Part shown: piece after piece, positions 47,635 through 59,616 of the stretch | How the letters are laid out: each line of letters begins with the position of its first letter | Position numbering within the stretch: position 1 is the stretch's first letter | NCBI GenBank assembly: GCA_002224055.1 | Contig: AZLU01000016.1 | Span: forward strand, 303,450-367,449 | Origin: Pezizomycotina sp. ARF18 | Taxonomy: Eukaryota; Ascomycota | Direction: 5' to 3' | Length of the DNA stretch: 64,000 bases | The notes under the pieces: generated by a model | Told to the model about the DNA's origin: nothing | The model's database searches: none | Seen by the model: the letters and a program-made list of their open reading frames with translations, nothing else | Position numbers and translations under genes: made by a program

Positions 47635-50600
47635 TCTTTCGTGATCTTTCGTCCGTTCCCCAAATCACGATGTCGCAACAAGAAAAAAGAATGAAAGACA
47701 AATATAAAATCGAAATGAACTCTTTCTTTCTTCTAGTAAGTGTCGCGCGAGAGGGAGGAAAAGGAAAAAACAAAAAAAAAAAAAAAAAAAGTAATTTTTT
47801 TGTTATACAGTTTTTAAATGGACGTGTTGAAGAGTCGCGAGTGGTTCTTTCGGGCCTCGGGCGCCGGGTTGGAATTTTCATTCCGCGAAGGAAAGGGGAA
47901 AAAAAAAAAAAAAAAAAAAAAGAGCACTATTAAAGAGGAAAGAAAAAGGAAATAAGAAGATAAATCAGTAGTCTGATTAGGCAGCAAAAGAGAGATAAGG
48001 CAGGTTTTGTTAAGCGCTGTTGGTTGGAACCCTAGCTCCTCGCAGTACACGCCCGTGGCCTTATGCTGAACCTGGAACCTCGAGCAGAACTCTCGCGAGA
48101 AGTATGTTTGAAGATCTTGCATAATGATTACTTGTTTGCAAAGACAGGCGTAATTCTAGATCTATACAGTGCATACAATATTTCGTTGCATCGGCTATCC
48201 AACCACCTAGGTCCCGTTTCGACATGATCCCCCGTCAATTGTCTCTCCGAACCCGTTATAACTTTATAGAGCTGCTAGATCGGTGTATCAGCCCGTCATT
48301 GCCGGTTTCACAACCTCAATGAACATGAAACAAGAAGGGAGGAATGTGGGAAACCACCCTCAAACGTTGCATCGCGTTATCAGCAGACATAATATACTAT
48401 TAAGTCTATAAGAAGTAAGTATCTTATAAATTGTGCGTATTGGAGTGCCCAACTTTTTTTTCGGAGCAAGGACCGATTTGAACAAAATTGACATTCTCTA
48501 GACACTTCATTTTATATAATCATGACTTAGCATTTGCGCACTAAAATTTTCGGCGCAAACTCTTGATCAATTGCAAGGAGAAAGCAGTTAATCTCTTTTT
48601 CAGGTTGTGCGAGGGCGCTGACATTGGAAGTATATACAACACTATAGCAGTCGAAATAGCAACCGAACGCATCACCATGTCCCTTGCAGACTTATTGTTA
48701 TAAGTACTTACGTGCATATGGTATACCAGTGTTGCTTTCGTGATGTTGATTAATTCTCTCGCTTTCCCCCCCCCCAGTTTTTATCTCTGACAGACGGGGG
48801 GTTCACACTGACGTGCATCAAAAATCTATATCACAGCGGCGCCCGGTCCCCCCCTTTTTTTTTTTATCTGTTTATATCAACTGGGTCGCGCCTCAAACCC
48901 GCACGGCAGTGATCAGTACATCTACAGATTACAGTGATGTGATCATTAAGTAGTGAGCGACTGTAGCCCTATTGTCTTTGCAAGTCACAGGCGGAAATAT
49001 TCGCCGAAGTTCGAACCGCTAAATAGATTTCTATATAAAACCAGTGAGGCCGCCCATTTGCACGGCCAAGAGCCTTTCCCCCCCTCCATTACGATCCTTT
49101 TATCCAGGTCCCTTTTACTCTTCAATTCTCCCGGACAGCGGTTCTTGTCATAACGGACAGGAAGTATTCATTCCTTCATCTCTCTCTCTCTCTCTTTTTT
49201 TTTTTTTTTTCTTTTCTTTTTTTTGCGGAGAGCGACTTGAACGTCCTTCATTACACAGAGCTGAGCTCCATTTCATCATCGAGTCAGAAAAAAACGCTTT
49301 TTCACGTTCACATCACGTTCGTTAAATTCCTTTGCTATAGGCTGGTCCCGGATACCAGACTTTCCTGCAGACGATCTCGATCTTATACTGTCTTACGATA
49401 AGATACAGATGATATATAATTATCTATATACTGAGAATAGAGAATAAACAGCAAGGAATAATATAATCAATTTCGAAACGATGAAGCTCTCTATGTTCGC
49501 ACTTGCATTTGTTTCATCGCTCATGATGCGGAACAAACCGCGGCGCAATCCCAGCTAGAGGATGGGACCGAACTGGGTATTGGAGCACGCGGCGGTACAC
49601 TGGCACAATTTCCGCAGCGGTCGCAGTGATGGGAGGAGACGAGACAGCAGATAATAATGTGAGGATTGCGGTAGCAACGATGCCGCGCTGCAAGCAGGCG
49701 TCCGGCCGCAGCTGCGAAGGAGGAAGATGACGACGAGATTGTTACGATAACAATGACGATGTACACCTGTCACGCTCACGACTTCCGCAACGGCAACTCC
49801 AGCTCGTAAAACCGGTCAATCAATCGCCTAGAGCGGTTTTATTTTGTAGATTAGTTTTTCTGAGCGTTTTTTTTTTCAGCATTTATGTATGGATATTGCC
49901 TTCTTTTTGTGAAAAATTATATTATAATTTACGCAGCATTTCCACGCAGAGTATGTCGCAAGAACTACTACTTACTTCCCTAAACCTACGAAAGAAAATG
50001 GCGACTGTTGAAGCTCTCAGGCGATATATTCCTGCAGGCGGATTAGTACCATTTCCCCCCACACCTTTACTTTCCTCTTGCAAGGTCGATTTAAACAATT
50101 TGTAAGAAGAATCCCAGGGCGGGTTATCAACGGACATCTGAAAGATAGAGAAGAGAAAGAAAAATGAGGTTATTCTAGAAAGGTCATACATAATATCTTT
50201 TAGGTTGAACAAAGGGTAGCATCTTCAGGACTCAAGTTGACAACTATATTTGTGTAACACATTCATAGACAAGCACGAGAGTTTCCTTCTTCTTTGTCGC
50301 TATCGTAAAAATAATGTATGTAGAGAATCAAATGGACAACCAATGGCGCACTGTGGTTTTTATAGTTTACTTAGATCGCACACGAACTTAAGTTCAAGGT
50401 ACATGCGGTGTGAAAGGTTTCTTTGTGAGAAGCTAGAAGGGAGGGAATTTGTTTCTTTTTCCTCTTTTTTAGCGTGGAAAGAGCTCCCCTTGCAACTTTT
50501 TTTTTTTTTTTTTTTTCCCTCTAATGTCCCTTTCGCACTAATTTTTTCCTTTTCAATCCTCCGGTATCCGACCGACGTCAAGGAAAAATTTTCCACTTCT

Positions 50601-51294
50601 TTTCTCGCATTCTACACAAAGTTCTCTAACTAGAGAGTATCTTCGAGAAAGTATATAAAGAGGATTGGCTCCCTCATTTCTTTCACTAATGTGATTGACA
50701 GGTCATCATCATTGCTTATTATTAACTGCTATATATCTTTAATAAAAAAAAATAAAATAAAATAATAAAAAAAAACTTCACTTTGTAGAAAAAAAGGGTT
50801 CGGAAGAAGAGGAAAAATCTATTTCTCTAAATATTTTGTTTTTCGTCATCCCACATCTGCGATTTTGACGATACGGCAACTTTCATTTTTTACTAGTATT
50901 GTGTAGTTCCCTTGAGCAAATCCAACATTTCCGTTTTACTCGATACAGGTTTCGTCGCAGGTGTACATGATCCGAGGAGGGGGCGAACAAAGAAGAAAGA
51001 GAGAAAACAGACGAAAGATTAACCAACTACTCCTATGATGATAAAACTTCTTTTTTAGATGTTAGACTTCCAAGATGAACTTGACACTTTATCGCTGCGG
51101 AATTCAATATGCATGGCTTACTGAGTTTTACAAAAAATATTATCTACGAAGAAAGAAAGGGAAATGGAAAAGAAAGAAAGAATTGACAAAATCGAGACGA
51201 TGAAAAATGATTTTCCAGAAAGACAGTTGGAAGCTTGCTAACGAGACCACGTATTCTGTCATATAAAAGAATTGTCAGGTAGATCCTTTTCGCC
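47635..51294. other. Intergenic, 3.7 kb, mostly featureless
   Basis: Shared upstream region of the aldehyde dehydrogenase (-) and amidophosphoribosyltransferase (+). Contains A-runs (47771-47790, 47899-47921), a (CT) run into poly-T (49180-49211), a T run (50499-50517) and A/T blocks near 50740-50775. A candidate small secreted protein at 49481 is listed separately. Nothing else is recognised. Confidence 0.5.
49481..49809 (+). CDS. Candidate small secreted protein (uncertain)
   Basis: ATG 49481 encodes MKLSMFALAFVSSLMM, a convincing secretory signal peptide (positive Lys, hydrophobic core). The original frame stops at once after RNKPRRNPS, but one base over, the sequence AEQTAAQSQLEDGTELGIGA continues naturally past the likely signal-peptidase site, and a third frame is open to about 49731. 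A conceptual product of 50-100 residues would be secreted. I see no cysteine framework, repeat or known family. The 5' leader is AT-rich. A random match to a signal peptide is possible, so confidence is low. Confidence 0.3.
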
Positions 51295-53618
51295 ATGTGT
51301 GGAATTCTCGGGGTCCTGATGGCGGACCTAATGCGTCTGCAGCCGTGGACCTGCATGAAGCTCTGTATCTCCTTCAGCATCGTGCGTCAGGTTAGTATTT
51401 TGCAATTGCAAACTCTCATCCCAGAGTCGATGTCCGAGGTGCCGTTTCATCCCTCACTTTTTTATATAGCTATTGAGTTCTAACACATCGGTATTTTTTT
51501 TGTGGGTTTTTAGGATGCATGTGGTATTGCGACCTGTGCTGCTGGCGGTAAGATCTACAGTGCAAGGGGAATGGAATGGCTGCGAAAGTTTTCCATGACG
51601 GACAAAAGATCGCGGAGCTTCATGGAGGGATGGGTATTGGACATCTCCGATATCCTACAGCAGGCAGCAGCGCCCACGCTGAAGCCCAACCATTTTACGT
51701 CAATAGTCCTTACGGGATATGCTTTGCACACGTACGTGTCCGCTCCGAGAATGCGTATATCTTTCTTACATGTTTCGTCACTGCTGTGAAGTACACTTTC
51801 ACGGTATATGCTGTAAAATGCGACATCTCTCGTTCATTTGCCTGTCTCTATTTCGTTTCTATTAATTCTTCTTGCTTTCAATGGAAACACATTTTTTGGT
51901 TAACATACATTCTAAGATGATCGTCTCGTTTTCTTATCCAGAACGGTGACCTAGTGAACACGGTAGAGTTGAAGCATCATCTAGATCAGGAGGCTCACCG
52001 CACTAAACACTGCTCCGATAGTGAGGTAATGCTCAATATCTTTGCGAGCACTCTGCAAGAGACTGGGAAATTTCGCGTCAACGAAGATGACCTATTCAAA
52101 GCTCTAAAAACGGGATCTATGCAAGGTGCAAAGGCGCTACGCTTGTACAGCCATGTTAGCAGGTAAGTCTTCGCAGCTAAGGGTGAGAGTGTGCAATATC
52201 CTTGAAGCGGGCGCAAAAGGGCTTACCGATGGATTTCGCAATCTCACGGGAAAAGGTTTTCGGTTTTGATGGGCTTCCGAGATCCTTATGGGATTAGACC
52301 CCTGGTTAGGGAACGAGAAGGCCCGAGAACGGAGGTTTCGACTACATGCTGGCAAGCGAGAGCGTAGCTCCGGAAATACTCGATTACCAAGATATCAAGA
52401 ATATATTACTGGTGAGCTTATTCCCATGTAATCTATTTTATTTTTATTTTTTTTGGATGAATTTGGTTCGATGAATTTTGTTCTTTGCAAGATTAGATAG
52501 CTAACAAGTTGTCTGATCAATCCTTATAGGCCAAGCCGTCATCATTAGGAAGGGCCGCGAACCCGTAATCCAACAGGTGTGGCCGCAGCAAACATATACC
52601 CCCGACATCTTTGAGTTTGTGTACTTCGCGCCGCCCGATACCGTAATCGACAACATTTCCGTGCACACGGCTCGGCTGAACATGGGTTCACGCCTTGCAG
52701 ACGCCATCAAGGAATCCCTCGGAGACGAGGTCCTGAAATCCATCGACGCCGTTATCCCCATCCCGGAGACCTCCACTTCGGCAGCCAAGGTTGCCGAAAA
52801 GCTGGGTATCGTACGTTCAAGGCTTTGTGAAGAACCGTTACGTATTCAGAACTTTTATCATGCCCGGCCAAAGCCTGAGGAAGAGAACGGTACGGAGGAA
52901 GCTGAACGCTATGAGAACTGAATTCGACGGGAAGGTTGTACTTCTCATTGACGACAGCATCGTCCGTGGAACGACAAGTCGCGAAATTGTGCAGATGGCG
53001 AGGGAAGCTGGGGCTACCAAGGTTTACCTTGCCAGCTGCTCACCCCCAGTCAGGTAATGCTAAATAAAACCTGTCATCCTTGCCTATACCTTACTAACAT
53101 TGACTGTACTTTTTTTCCTTCTCCTAGACACGCTCACGTCTACGGCATTGACATTGCGGATCGGAAGGAACTCGTCGCTATAACCGCACCGAGGAGGAAA
53201 TCGGAAGGAGATCGGCGCCGACGCCGTCATTTACCAAACGCTCGACGACCTTGTGGCTCTTGCGGATCGATCACCCTGTCATCAAGAACTTTGAAGTCGG
53301 CGTTTTTAACGGGAAATATATCACGGTGTCGACCCCAGTTACTTTGACAGGCTCGAGTCAATCCGCGGTGCGAACGCCAAGGCAAAGAAGAAGGAAGCTG
53401 CGCTGCAGGCTGCCGGCGCTAATGTTAATGGCTGGGCTAATCACACCAGCCCTACGGACGTTGCACTCCACAATATGTTCCAGCCCATTAGCAGGACGTC
53501 TCGCTTTTGGAACTTGTCGCTATTCTTGGTCCTTCTTAATTTCAGTTTTGCGGTATTATTTTCATTTCTCTTCATTTATTCATTTTTCTTTCCCCTGGCG
53601 TCTCGTGTCTGTTTGTAA
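51295..53618 (+). CDS. ADE4: Amidophosphoribosyltransferase (purine biosynthesis, first step)
   Basis: Transfers glutamine amide nitrogen to PRPP to give phosphoribosylamine; cytosolic. ATG 51295 gives [11 protein letters not shown], whose Cys2 becomes the N-terminal nucleophile of the glutaminase domain. Then follow [40 protein letters not shown] and, after an intron (about 51731-51942), [31 protein letters not shown] and [13 protein letters not shown]. The PRT domain has [73 protein letters not shown] and [19 protein letters not shown] (PRPP loop). Then [17 protein letters not shown] joins after an intron to [15 protein letters not shown]. The end contains [16 protein letters not shown]. 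Beyond that the open frame runs into a hydrophobic stretch to TAA 53616, which is odd for the family; a true stop near 53490 in another frame is more likely. Several indels are present. Confidence 0.93.
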
Positions 53619-54573
53619 TATATTTTTCTTACTCTGAGTATCTTATGGGGTTTACCGTCCGCGTTACGTTACTGTAAAACAGGGTTTTTTTTTTTTTTTT
53701 TTTTGGCTATCAAGAGTTATTAGAGGCGATCTCATCAGGGTTGATAGGGTGTCAAGGCGCTGGGATGATACAACTTTCAGTTTTTATCCTTTCTTTCGAT
53801 ATTTTTTTTTATAAACATTCCTATCAATAACATTTCCCCACAATTCCAATCCCCTTTATTTCATTCTTTCTTGAATATTCTTGATATAAATATAGATTAC
53901 CTTGATATCACAAGAAGGCTTCGGTTTTTTATGAGGGATTTTCATCTGAACGAAATGTTTTCAGTCTTATTTAATACGGTGTGTTATATACTCTACATGT
54001 GCTTGGGTTATCTGATTTACAGTTCTTTCTACTACTATGCCACTGTTGTAAATCCTAGCCTGTCCAATTATAAAGAAGAATGGACATGGACATGTTATCA
54101 CCATCACCTCCCTGTCTTGAAAAAAGATATTTAAGGGCTCTGAGGGACTTTTTAGTTTATTAATTTATTTATTTTTAAATATACGATACATGAGTAAGTA
54201 ACTTACTCGGTATTCTATACAGGTATTAAATATTAAATGTTGAAAGAGGGCCATGTTCGTCACTGATATATATATTTAAAAGAGAATCTTTGTAACGGGA
54301 GTGTTTCATCGCTACGACATGTCGGCGATAATGCCTGATGTACAGGGGAGAAGGGAGCTTCGATCGAATAAATGAATAAATAAATTGACAGCGGTCAAGA
54401 CAAACTATCGAATACTCGTCCTATTGACCCGCAGGATCCCAGCAACACCGCAAAAAATAAACGAATGCTCAATAAGTAGCGGACAAAGAATTAAATAGAA
54501 TAATATATAGAATTGGGTTGAGTTCTTAGTGAAAGAGAGTTTAGTACCTGTTGTTATGTGCATCCTCCTTCTT

Positions 54574-54609
<36 letters not shown>

Positions 54610-55788
54610 TTGTACTACGGGGTTATATGGTTCGGCCACCCCGAGCTGCGAGGCTACTGATTGAATGACTGGTTAATTTCTATCTACCACGGTACCTAAA
54701 GGTTAGATTGCTGCCCTCTGGGCTCTGACATCTTTTGGTTTTTTCCATCCAGCAACAACAACAGGAAGCGCCCAACACCTTGTCCCCTAGAGTCTTAAGA
54801 ATATATATATATATATATATCCAAGTAAGTATATATCCGCTTAGTATATTAGATATAGCCGGTTATACCTTATAGCCTTATGACTACTAAGTATTTTGGA
54901 TATTATTACCTAGGGCATTATTACGCTTAACATTTTGTCTACTTTGGATAAAGAGACGTAGATTTATCATTATCAAGTAATAATATTAACAAATACCCTT
55001 AATATTTTACCGTAGACATATATCCTTCCTTACTTACTTGCTATTTATACTTGCCCTTCTTTTTATACTTACTTACTTATTAATTCCTTCTTCTTCCTTT
55101 CCAAAATCCCTTTGGTTTTCTGACAATATCAAATCCGATAATAAAAGAGAAATACCCCGGTTCTCTTTCGTTTTTCGTTTTGGCAGTTTGTTGGAATTCC
55201 TATCCACCCACTGGGCAGTTGCGGGTGACAGACAATACAACACAACATTTCAGAAGCCAATAAAACCTTGGTCCCCGCTCTTTGAAAGTAGCATACATAG
55301 CAGAGACTCTTTGGGGGGGGGGGGGCACACACACACAAAACACACATCTCCCTCACACTACTTTGTTTTTAATTTTTCCTTTCTTCCTTGGTCTGGACTC
55401 TGGAACGTACATATTCTCATACTTAACCTATACATCGCACACTTACAACCCACCTACCGCACATGTCCAAGAAAATTCCAAGAGAGGGGCACGAAATTAA
55501 AATAAATAAATAAATATACTTAACACCTATTTAACACCTTCTATCCCTCTTCTCTCTCTCTCTTTTTTTTTTTTTTTTTTCCATATTTATCACTTATTAC
55601 TCTCCGTAACGAAAACTTACTCAAACTATACACGCTGTCGCCTTTTAGCAATAGCTACCACCACTCCTTTGACTTGTTTATCACCGCGCTTCATATATAC
55701 TAAGTAGTTTGTTCGAATTAACCTCGTGGGAAAAAGACCTTTACATACGGTGAGGGCAAGCAGTCTCTGTTCGCAATCGCGCGACACA
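53619..55788. other. Intergenic with simple repeats
   Basis: Contains poly-T runs (53685-53704; 33 T at 54576-54608), (AT)10 at 54801-54820, a perfect inverted repeat GAGTAAGT-a-ACTTACTC (54192-54208), a G run followed by CA repeats (55312-55335) and pyrimidine tracts before the next gene. A 155-codon open frame (55038-55505) is low-complexity and not called. Confidence 0.55.
54801..54820. repeat. (AT)10 microsatellite
   Basis: Ten perfect AT units in intergenic DNA upstream of the Skt5-like gene. Confidence 0.92.
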
Positions 55789-58700
55789 ATGTCATTCGAA
55801 CCTGGCGGCAATTACCAAAGGCGGATACCCCCCTAATCGTCCCCCACCCCCACCTCAAACAGAGACAACAGCAACAGCAACCACCACCACAGTTCCAGCG
55901 GCCCAGACCCCAGCAGCAACAGGAGTACGAACTACCAGCAATACGATGAAGGTCGAGGAGTAGGAGTGGAACGGGCTGGGGCGGTCCTGTGGTGGGGCAG
56001 GTGGTGGTACTGGTAGTGGGGCGAACAGGGACGCGGATGGGCACAAGACCCTTACGCGAGAAATTACGACATGCAGCAGCAGCAACAACATCAACCACAG
56101 CAACAAGGCAGGGAGGACAACCGGGTATGGACAATCAAAAAGAACTCGAAAGCAAACGGGTCTGAAGGCGACTTGGCTGGTCAAAATTAAACAACAGAAA
56201 ACTAACCTTCATCTCTAAATCCAGGATACGAAGAGGACTTGGTAATCGGTTTGCGCAACAAATGAGCTTTCCGCCTGATAATCGCCCGATGCGCCACAAC
56301 AGCAGCAGCAGCAGCCTTACGGCGGGCCAGGGAATCCGAACCTGAGACATTTCATAGACCGTTCAATGGTGCCGCCGCAACAACAACAATTCGGAGGAAG
56401 GGGAGGGCACGCCGCCACACGGAGGAGGAGAACCTGGTTTTCAGAGGAGCATGACAATGCCGATAAGAGCAGAAGAAGGATTCAGATCGCCACCTCGACG
56501 GCCGCCATTTCAGCAGAACGGAGGACCCCCTCCAATGTCCAAGGCCCGCCACAACGGTACAATGACGATGGCACGGGGTATCGAGAAAGTATACTTGGGT
56601 ACTATGCAAACAGCGGCCAAGGATACCAAGACAATCAGTACGGGGCTGGAGATATGAATTGAACAGGAGTAGGAGCCAGCCGTCTCTCAGGGACGGCCCC
56701 TTGACTCTGGACCTCATCCACCTGTACCCAGATGCTCAGGATGCGCGTGGAGGGTCTTTTGAAGGCCGGCGACCTCCAGGAGGAGCTTACGGATGGGGCC
56801 CGCAGAACGGGCCGCTTCAAGGCCCACCCGAAGGATGGCAAGGTTCTGGAATGCGTCAGCCTCCTGCGAATAGATCATATCAACAAGGGCCTCCAGATCA
56901 ATCTCGACCTCAGTATGGCGGAACCGGGCCCCCCGTTTCTTCAGAGGACCGGCAATGGCATGCAACAACCCAATAACGGGTATGGGGGACAAGGTTATTA
57001 CCGGAACAAGCTCAGCGGCCATCCTTTGATCAACTCAACGACCATCCTTTGATCAAGCGCAACGACCGAGTTCTAACCCGGACGGATTACCAGAACACCC
57101 GCCGCCAACTCGCCCTGGGCTAATGTCCGGTGGCGGCCAGCAAGGTCATCCGCCTCCGCAGAGGCAATATTCTACCTCAACGCAAGGTGCAACGCCCGGT
57201 AACCGAAGCTCTGGCCCGATCACCCACGGTGAGCTGGATATTTTAAGAGGGGAAGCGCGCAATCATCCGAACGATCCTGCGCTCCAGCTCAGATTCGCCA
57301 AAAAATTGATCGAGGCATCTGCGGTGCTCGCCGATGACGGCGATCCCAAGTCGACGAAGAAAAATCGCGAGTCGTTCATCTTTGAGGCGCACAAGACTAT
57401 TAAGAAAATAACAACGGGAGTACGTATATTTCTCGTAACGCCAATTACGAAATTCCGTTTCCCCGAAAATGATTGCAAATGTCGTGGTGGTGACCGACAT
57501 GTATTTTTCCTTTGCCAAATTCCGTCACTGATCCTGGATTCCATTCGAACTAGGCACATCCTGATCCGGAGGCCATGTTTTTCCTCGCAAACTGCTACGG
57601 TGATGGCTCTCTAGGTCTTGAAGTAGATCACGAAAAGGCGTTTTCGTTATACCAATCTGCTGCTAAGCTGAATCATCCGGGATCGGCCTACCGAACTGCA
57701 GGTATGCATTCCATTCGAGCCCCTATGTATGTGTTCTAAGGTAACGGGTTGCTGACAACTGAACAGTTTGCTGCGAAATCGGCGCTGGCACCCGGAAGGA
57801 AGCTCCAAAGGCCATGCAGTGGTACCGTAAAGCAGCCTCGATGGGTGATACCGCGGCTATGTACAAACTCGGTATGATTTTAGCTATACTACGTACCGCC
57901 TTTGACGATTTCATTCGCCCTCTACTGACAGTTTTAAAAGGAATGATTCTATACAGGGGCCTTCTTGGACAGCCTAAAAGCGTACGGGAAGCTCTGTCGT
58001 GGCTTAAGAGAGCTGCAGATAATGCGGACGCCGATAACCCCCATGCCCTGCATCAGCTAGGAATAATCTACGAAACAGAGGTAAGCTTTAAACTAAAAAG
58101 TCTTTGATTTGGCGAAATTCTCGTTTCTCCGGTTGCTAAAATAATCATGTTCTATTAAAATAGGAAATAGCGACTACATCATCCGTGACATCGATTATGC
58201 CCGCGATCTTTCATGCAGGCAGCGGAGCTCGGATACACTCCATCTCAATTTAAGCTAGGCAACGCCTATGCTTACGGACTCCTCGGGTGCCCTGTGGATG
58301 CTAGACTGAGCATTACATGGTATAGCCGTGCTGCTGCGAAAGGTGACTTCTACTCCTTATATTAACTATTAATCGTATATATATATATATAATTTACTAT
58401 TTTTATATGAAGAAACATCCCACTCCTAACTGTTAATGATTTTTTCCATAAATAGGCGATCCCGAAAGCGAGCTTGCTCTGTCCGGATGGTACCTAACCG
58501 GCGCTGAAGGCATTTTAGAACAAAACGATACCGAGGCGTACCTGTGGGCCAGAAAAGCTGCTGAAAAGGGACTCGCAAAAGCCGAATACGGTGTCGGTCA
58601 TTTTACAGAGCTTGGTATTGGGTTAGGAGGCGTAGGAAACGAAGAGGAAGCTAAAAAATGGTATTTCCGTGCCGCAGTCAAGGTTAGTAGTATCTGGTTT

Positions 58701-58895
58701 CTCCGATTCGACTCTCCGTCTTTTTTCCGCCCCGGAGCTGGAAGGTCGGTGGCTAATTAAAAATCTTTTGGAACCAGGGCATCATAAATCTCAAGAGCGG
58801 TTGAGAGAGCTGTCCAGAGGTGGTAGCAAAAACAACGCGAAAAGCTCAACCGAAAGGATAAAGCTAAGGATGACGCCGACTGCGTACTAATGTGA
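55789..58895 (+). CDS. Chitin synthase activator, Skt5/Chs4-like Sel1-repeat protein with CaaX tail
   Basis: Family members activate and help localise class IV chitin synthase (yeast Chs3) at the plasma membrane and septa. ATG 55789 (MSFEPGGNYQRRIPP) opens a long, Gln/Pro/Asn-rich, probably disordered region (NYDMQQQQQHQPQQQG; PQNGPLQGPPEGWQGSGM). The conserved region starts at ITHGELDILRGEARNHPNDP and FAKKLIEASAVLADDGDPKS. Then come Sel1-like repeats: AMFFLANCYGDGSLGLEVDH with KAFSLYQSAAKLNHPGSAYR, CEIGAGTRKEAPKAMQWYRK with AASMGDTAAMYKLG, SVREALSWLKRAADNADADN, PHALHQLGIIYE, and AYLWARKAAEKGLAKAEYGV with GHFTELGIGLGGVG. After a last intron, SQERLRELSRGGSK leads to KLNRKDKAKDDADCVLM and TGA 58893. 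CVLM is a CaaX prenylation box, as in yeast Skt5. Indels break many exons. Confidence 0.88.
58377..58391. repeat. (TA)n tract in an intron of the Skt5-like gene
   Basis: Seven or so TA units inside the intron between the Sel1 repeat ending near 58340 and the exon beginning GDPESELALSGWYLTGAEGI. Confidence 0.85.
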
Positions 58896-59616
58896 ACAAT
58901 CATTATGACCAGTTTTTTTATACCCTTCAGCTTTTACGATACCTTCCCGCTGGGGGTTTGCCCCCTTCGACTTTCACAGTTTACCCTTTAGCCAACATCT
59001 TGTTTCTTCATGTACCGTTATCATGATTTTCTATAGGATGTACTACTACCCTCATATTACTTTTTTTTTTTTTTTTTCGTGCCAGATATCCTCATATCCT
59101 TTCTTAGTTACCTACTTGCCCCCTTAATATTCCAAGAGCGAAGGGCTGGATCCTACTCTCAAGATCATCACGACCGTCATATCACTGTTATATTATTAGT
59201 GTACTACTATTACCATTTATATTTTTTTTTGTTCATATCTTCCGTTGGTTACGACGAGATGACAGTCACGCCCTTCAGTTGTGTATCAATAGTATGGTAT
59301 TATCCTCACCAGGCGATAATATTCCAGGACCCGATCTTTGTATACTAATCATTCGTTTTCGTATTTTGGACATATTGGGAATCTCAACAAGACTAAACTC
59401 TTTTTTTTTTTTTTTTTTTTGAGAAATGTCTCTTTTACCTTGACTCTCGACTTTTAGGTGCATATACAGACGGTATATATTCCGTAAATATCAGTATATG
59501 TACAAAGTTATGCCCATTTACAAATGCAGTTGTTAGCTCGGACTGAAGGGTGGAATAAAGTAAAACAATGGCTACTAGCTCAATCACATACATATGCCGT
59601 GATATAAGTGAAGATG
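58896..59616. other. Convergent 3' spacer
   Basis: AT-rich region between the ends of the Skt5-like gene (+) and the MFS gene (-), with T runs at 59061-59078 and 59401-59420. No gene seen. Confidence 0.5.

Noticed and set aside
47349-47933. 194-codon plus-strand frame
   Set aside because: It is antisense to the N-terminal exons of the aldehyde dehydrogenase and ends in Lys-rich low complexity.
49560-49800. Possible cysteine-stabilised small peptide downstream of the signal sequence
   Set aside because: The positions that would need cysteines encode other residues in every frame; no consistent framework.
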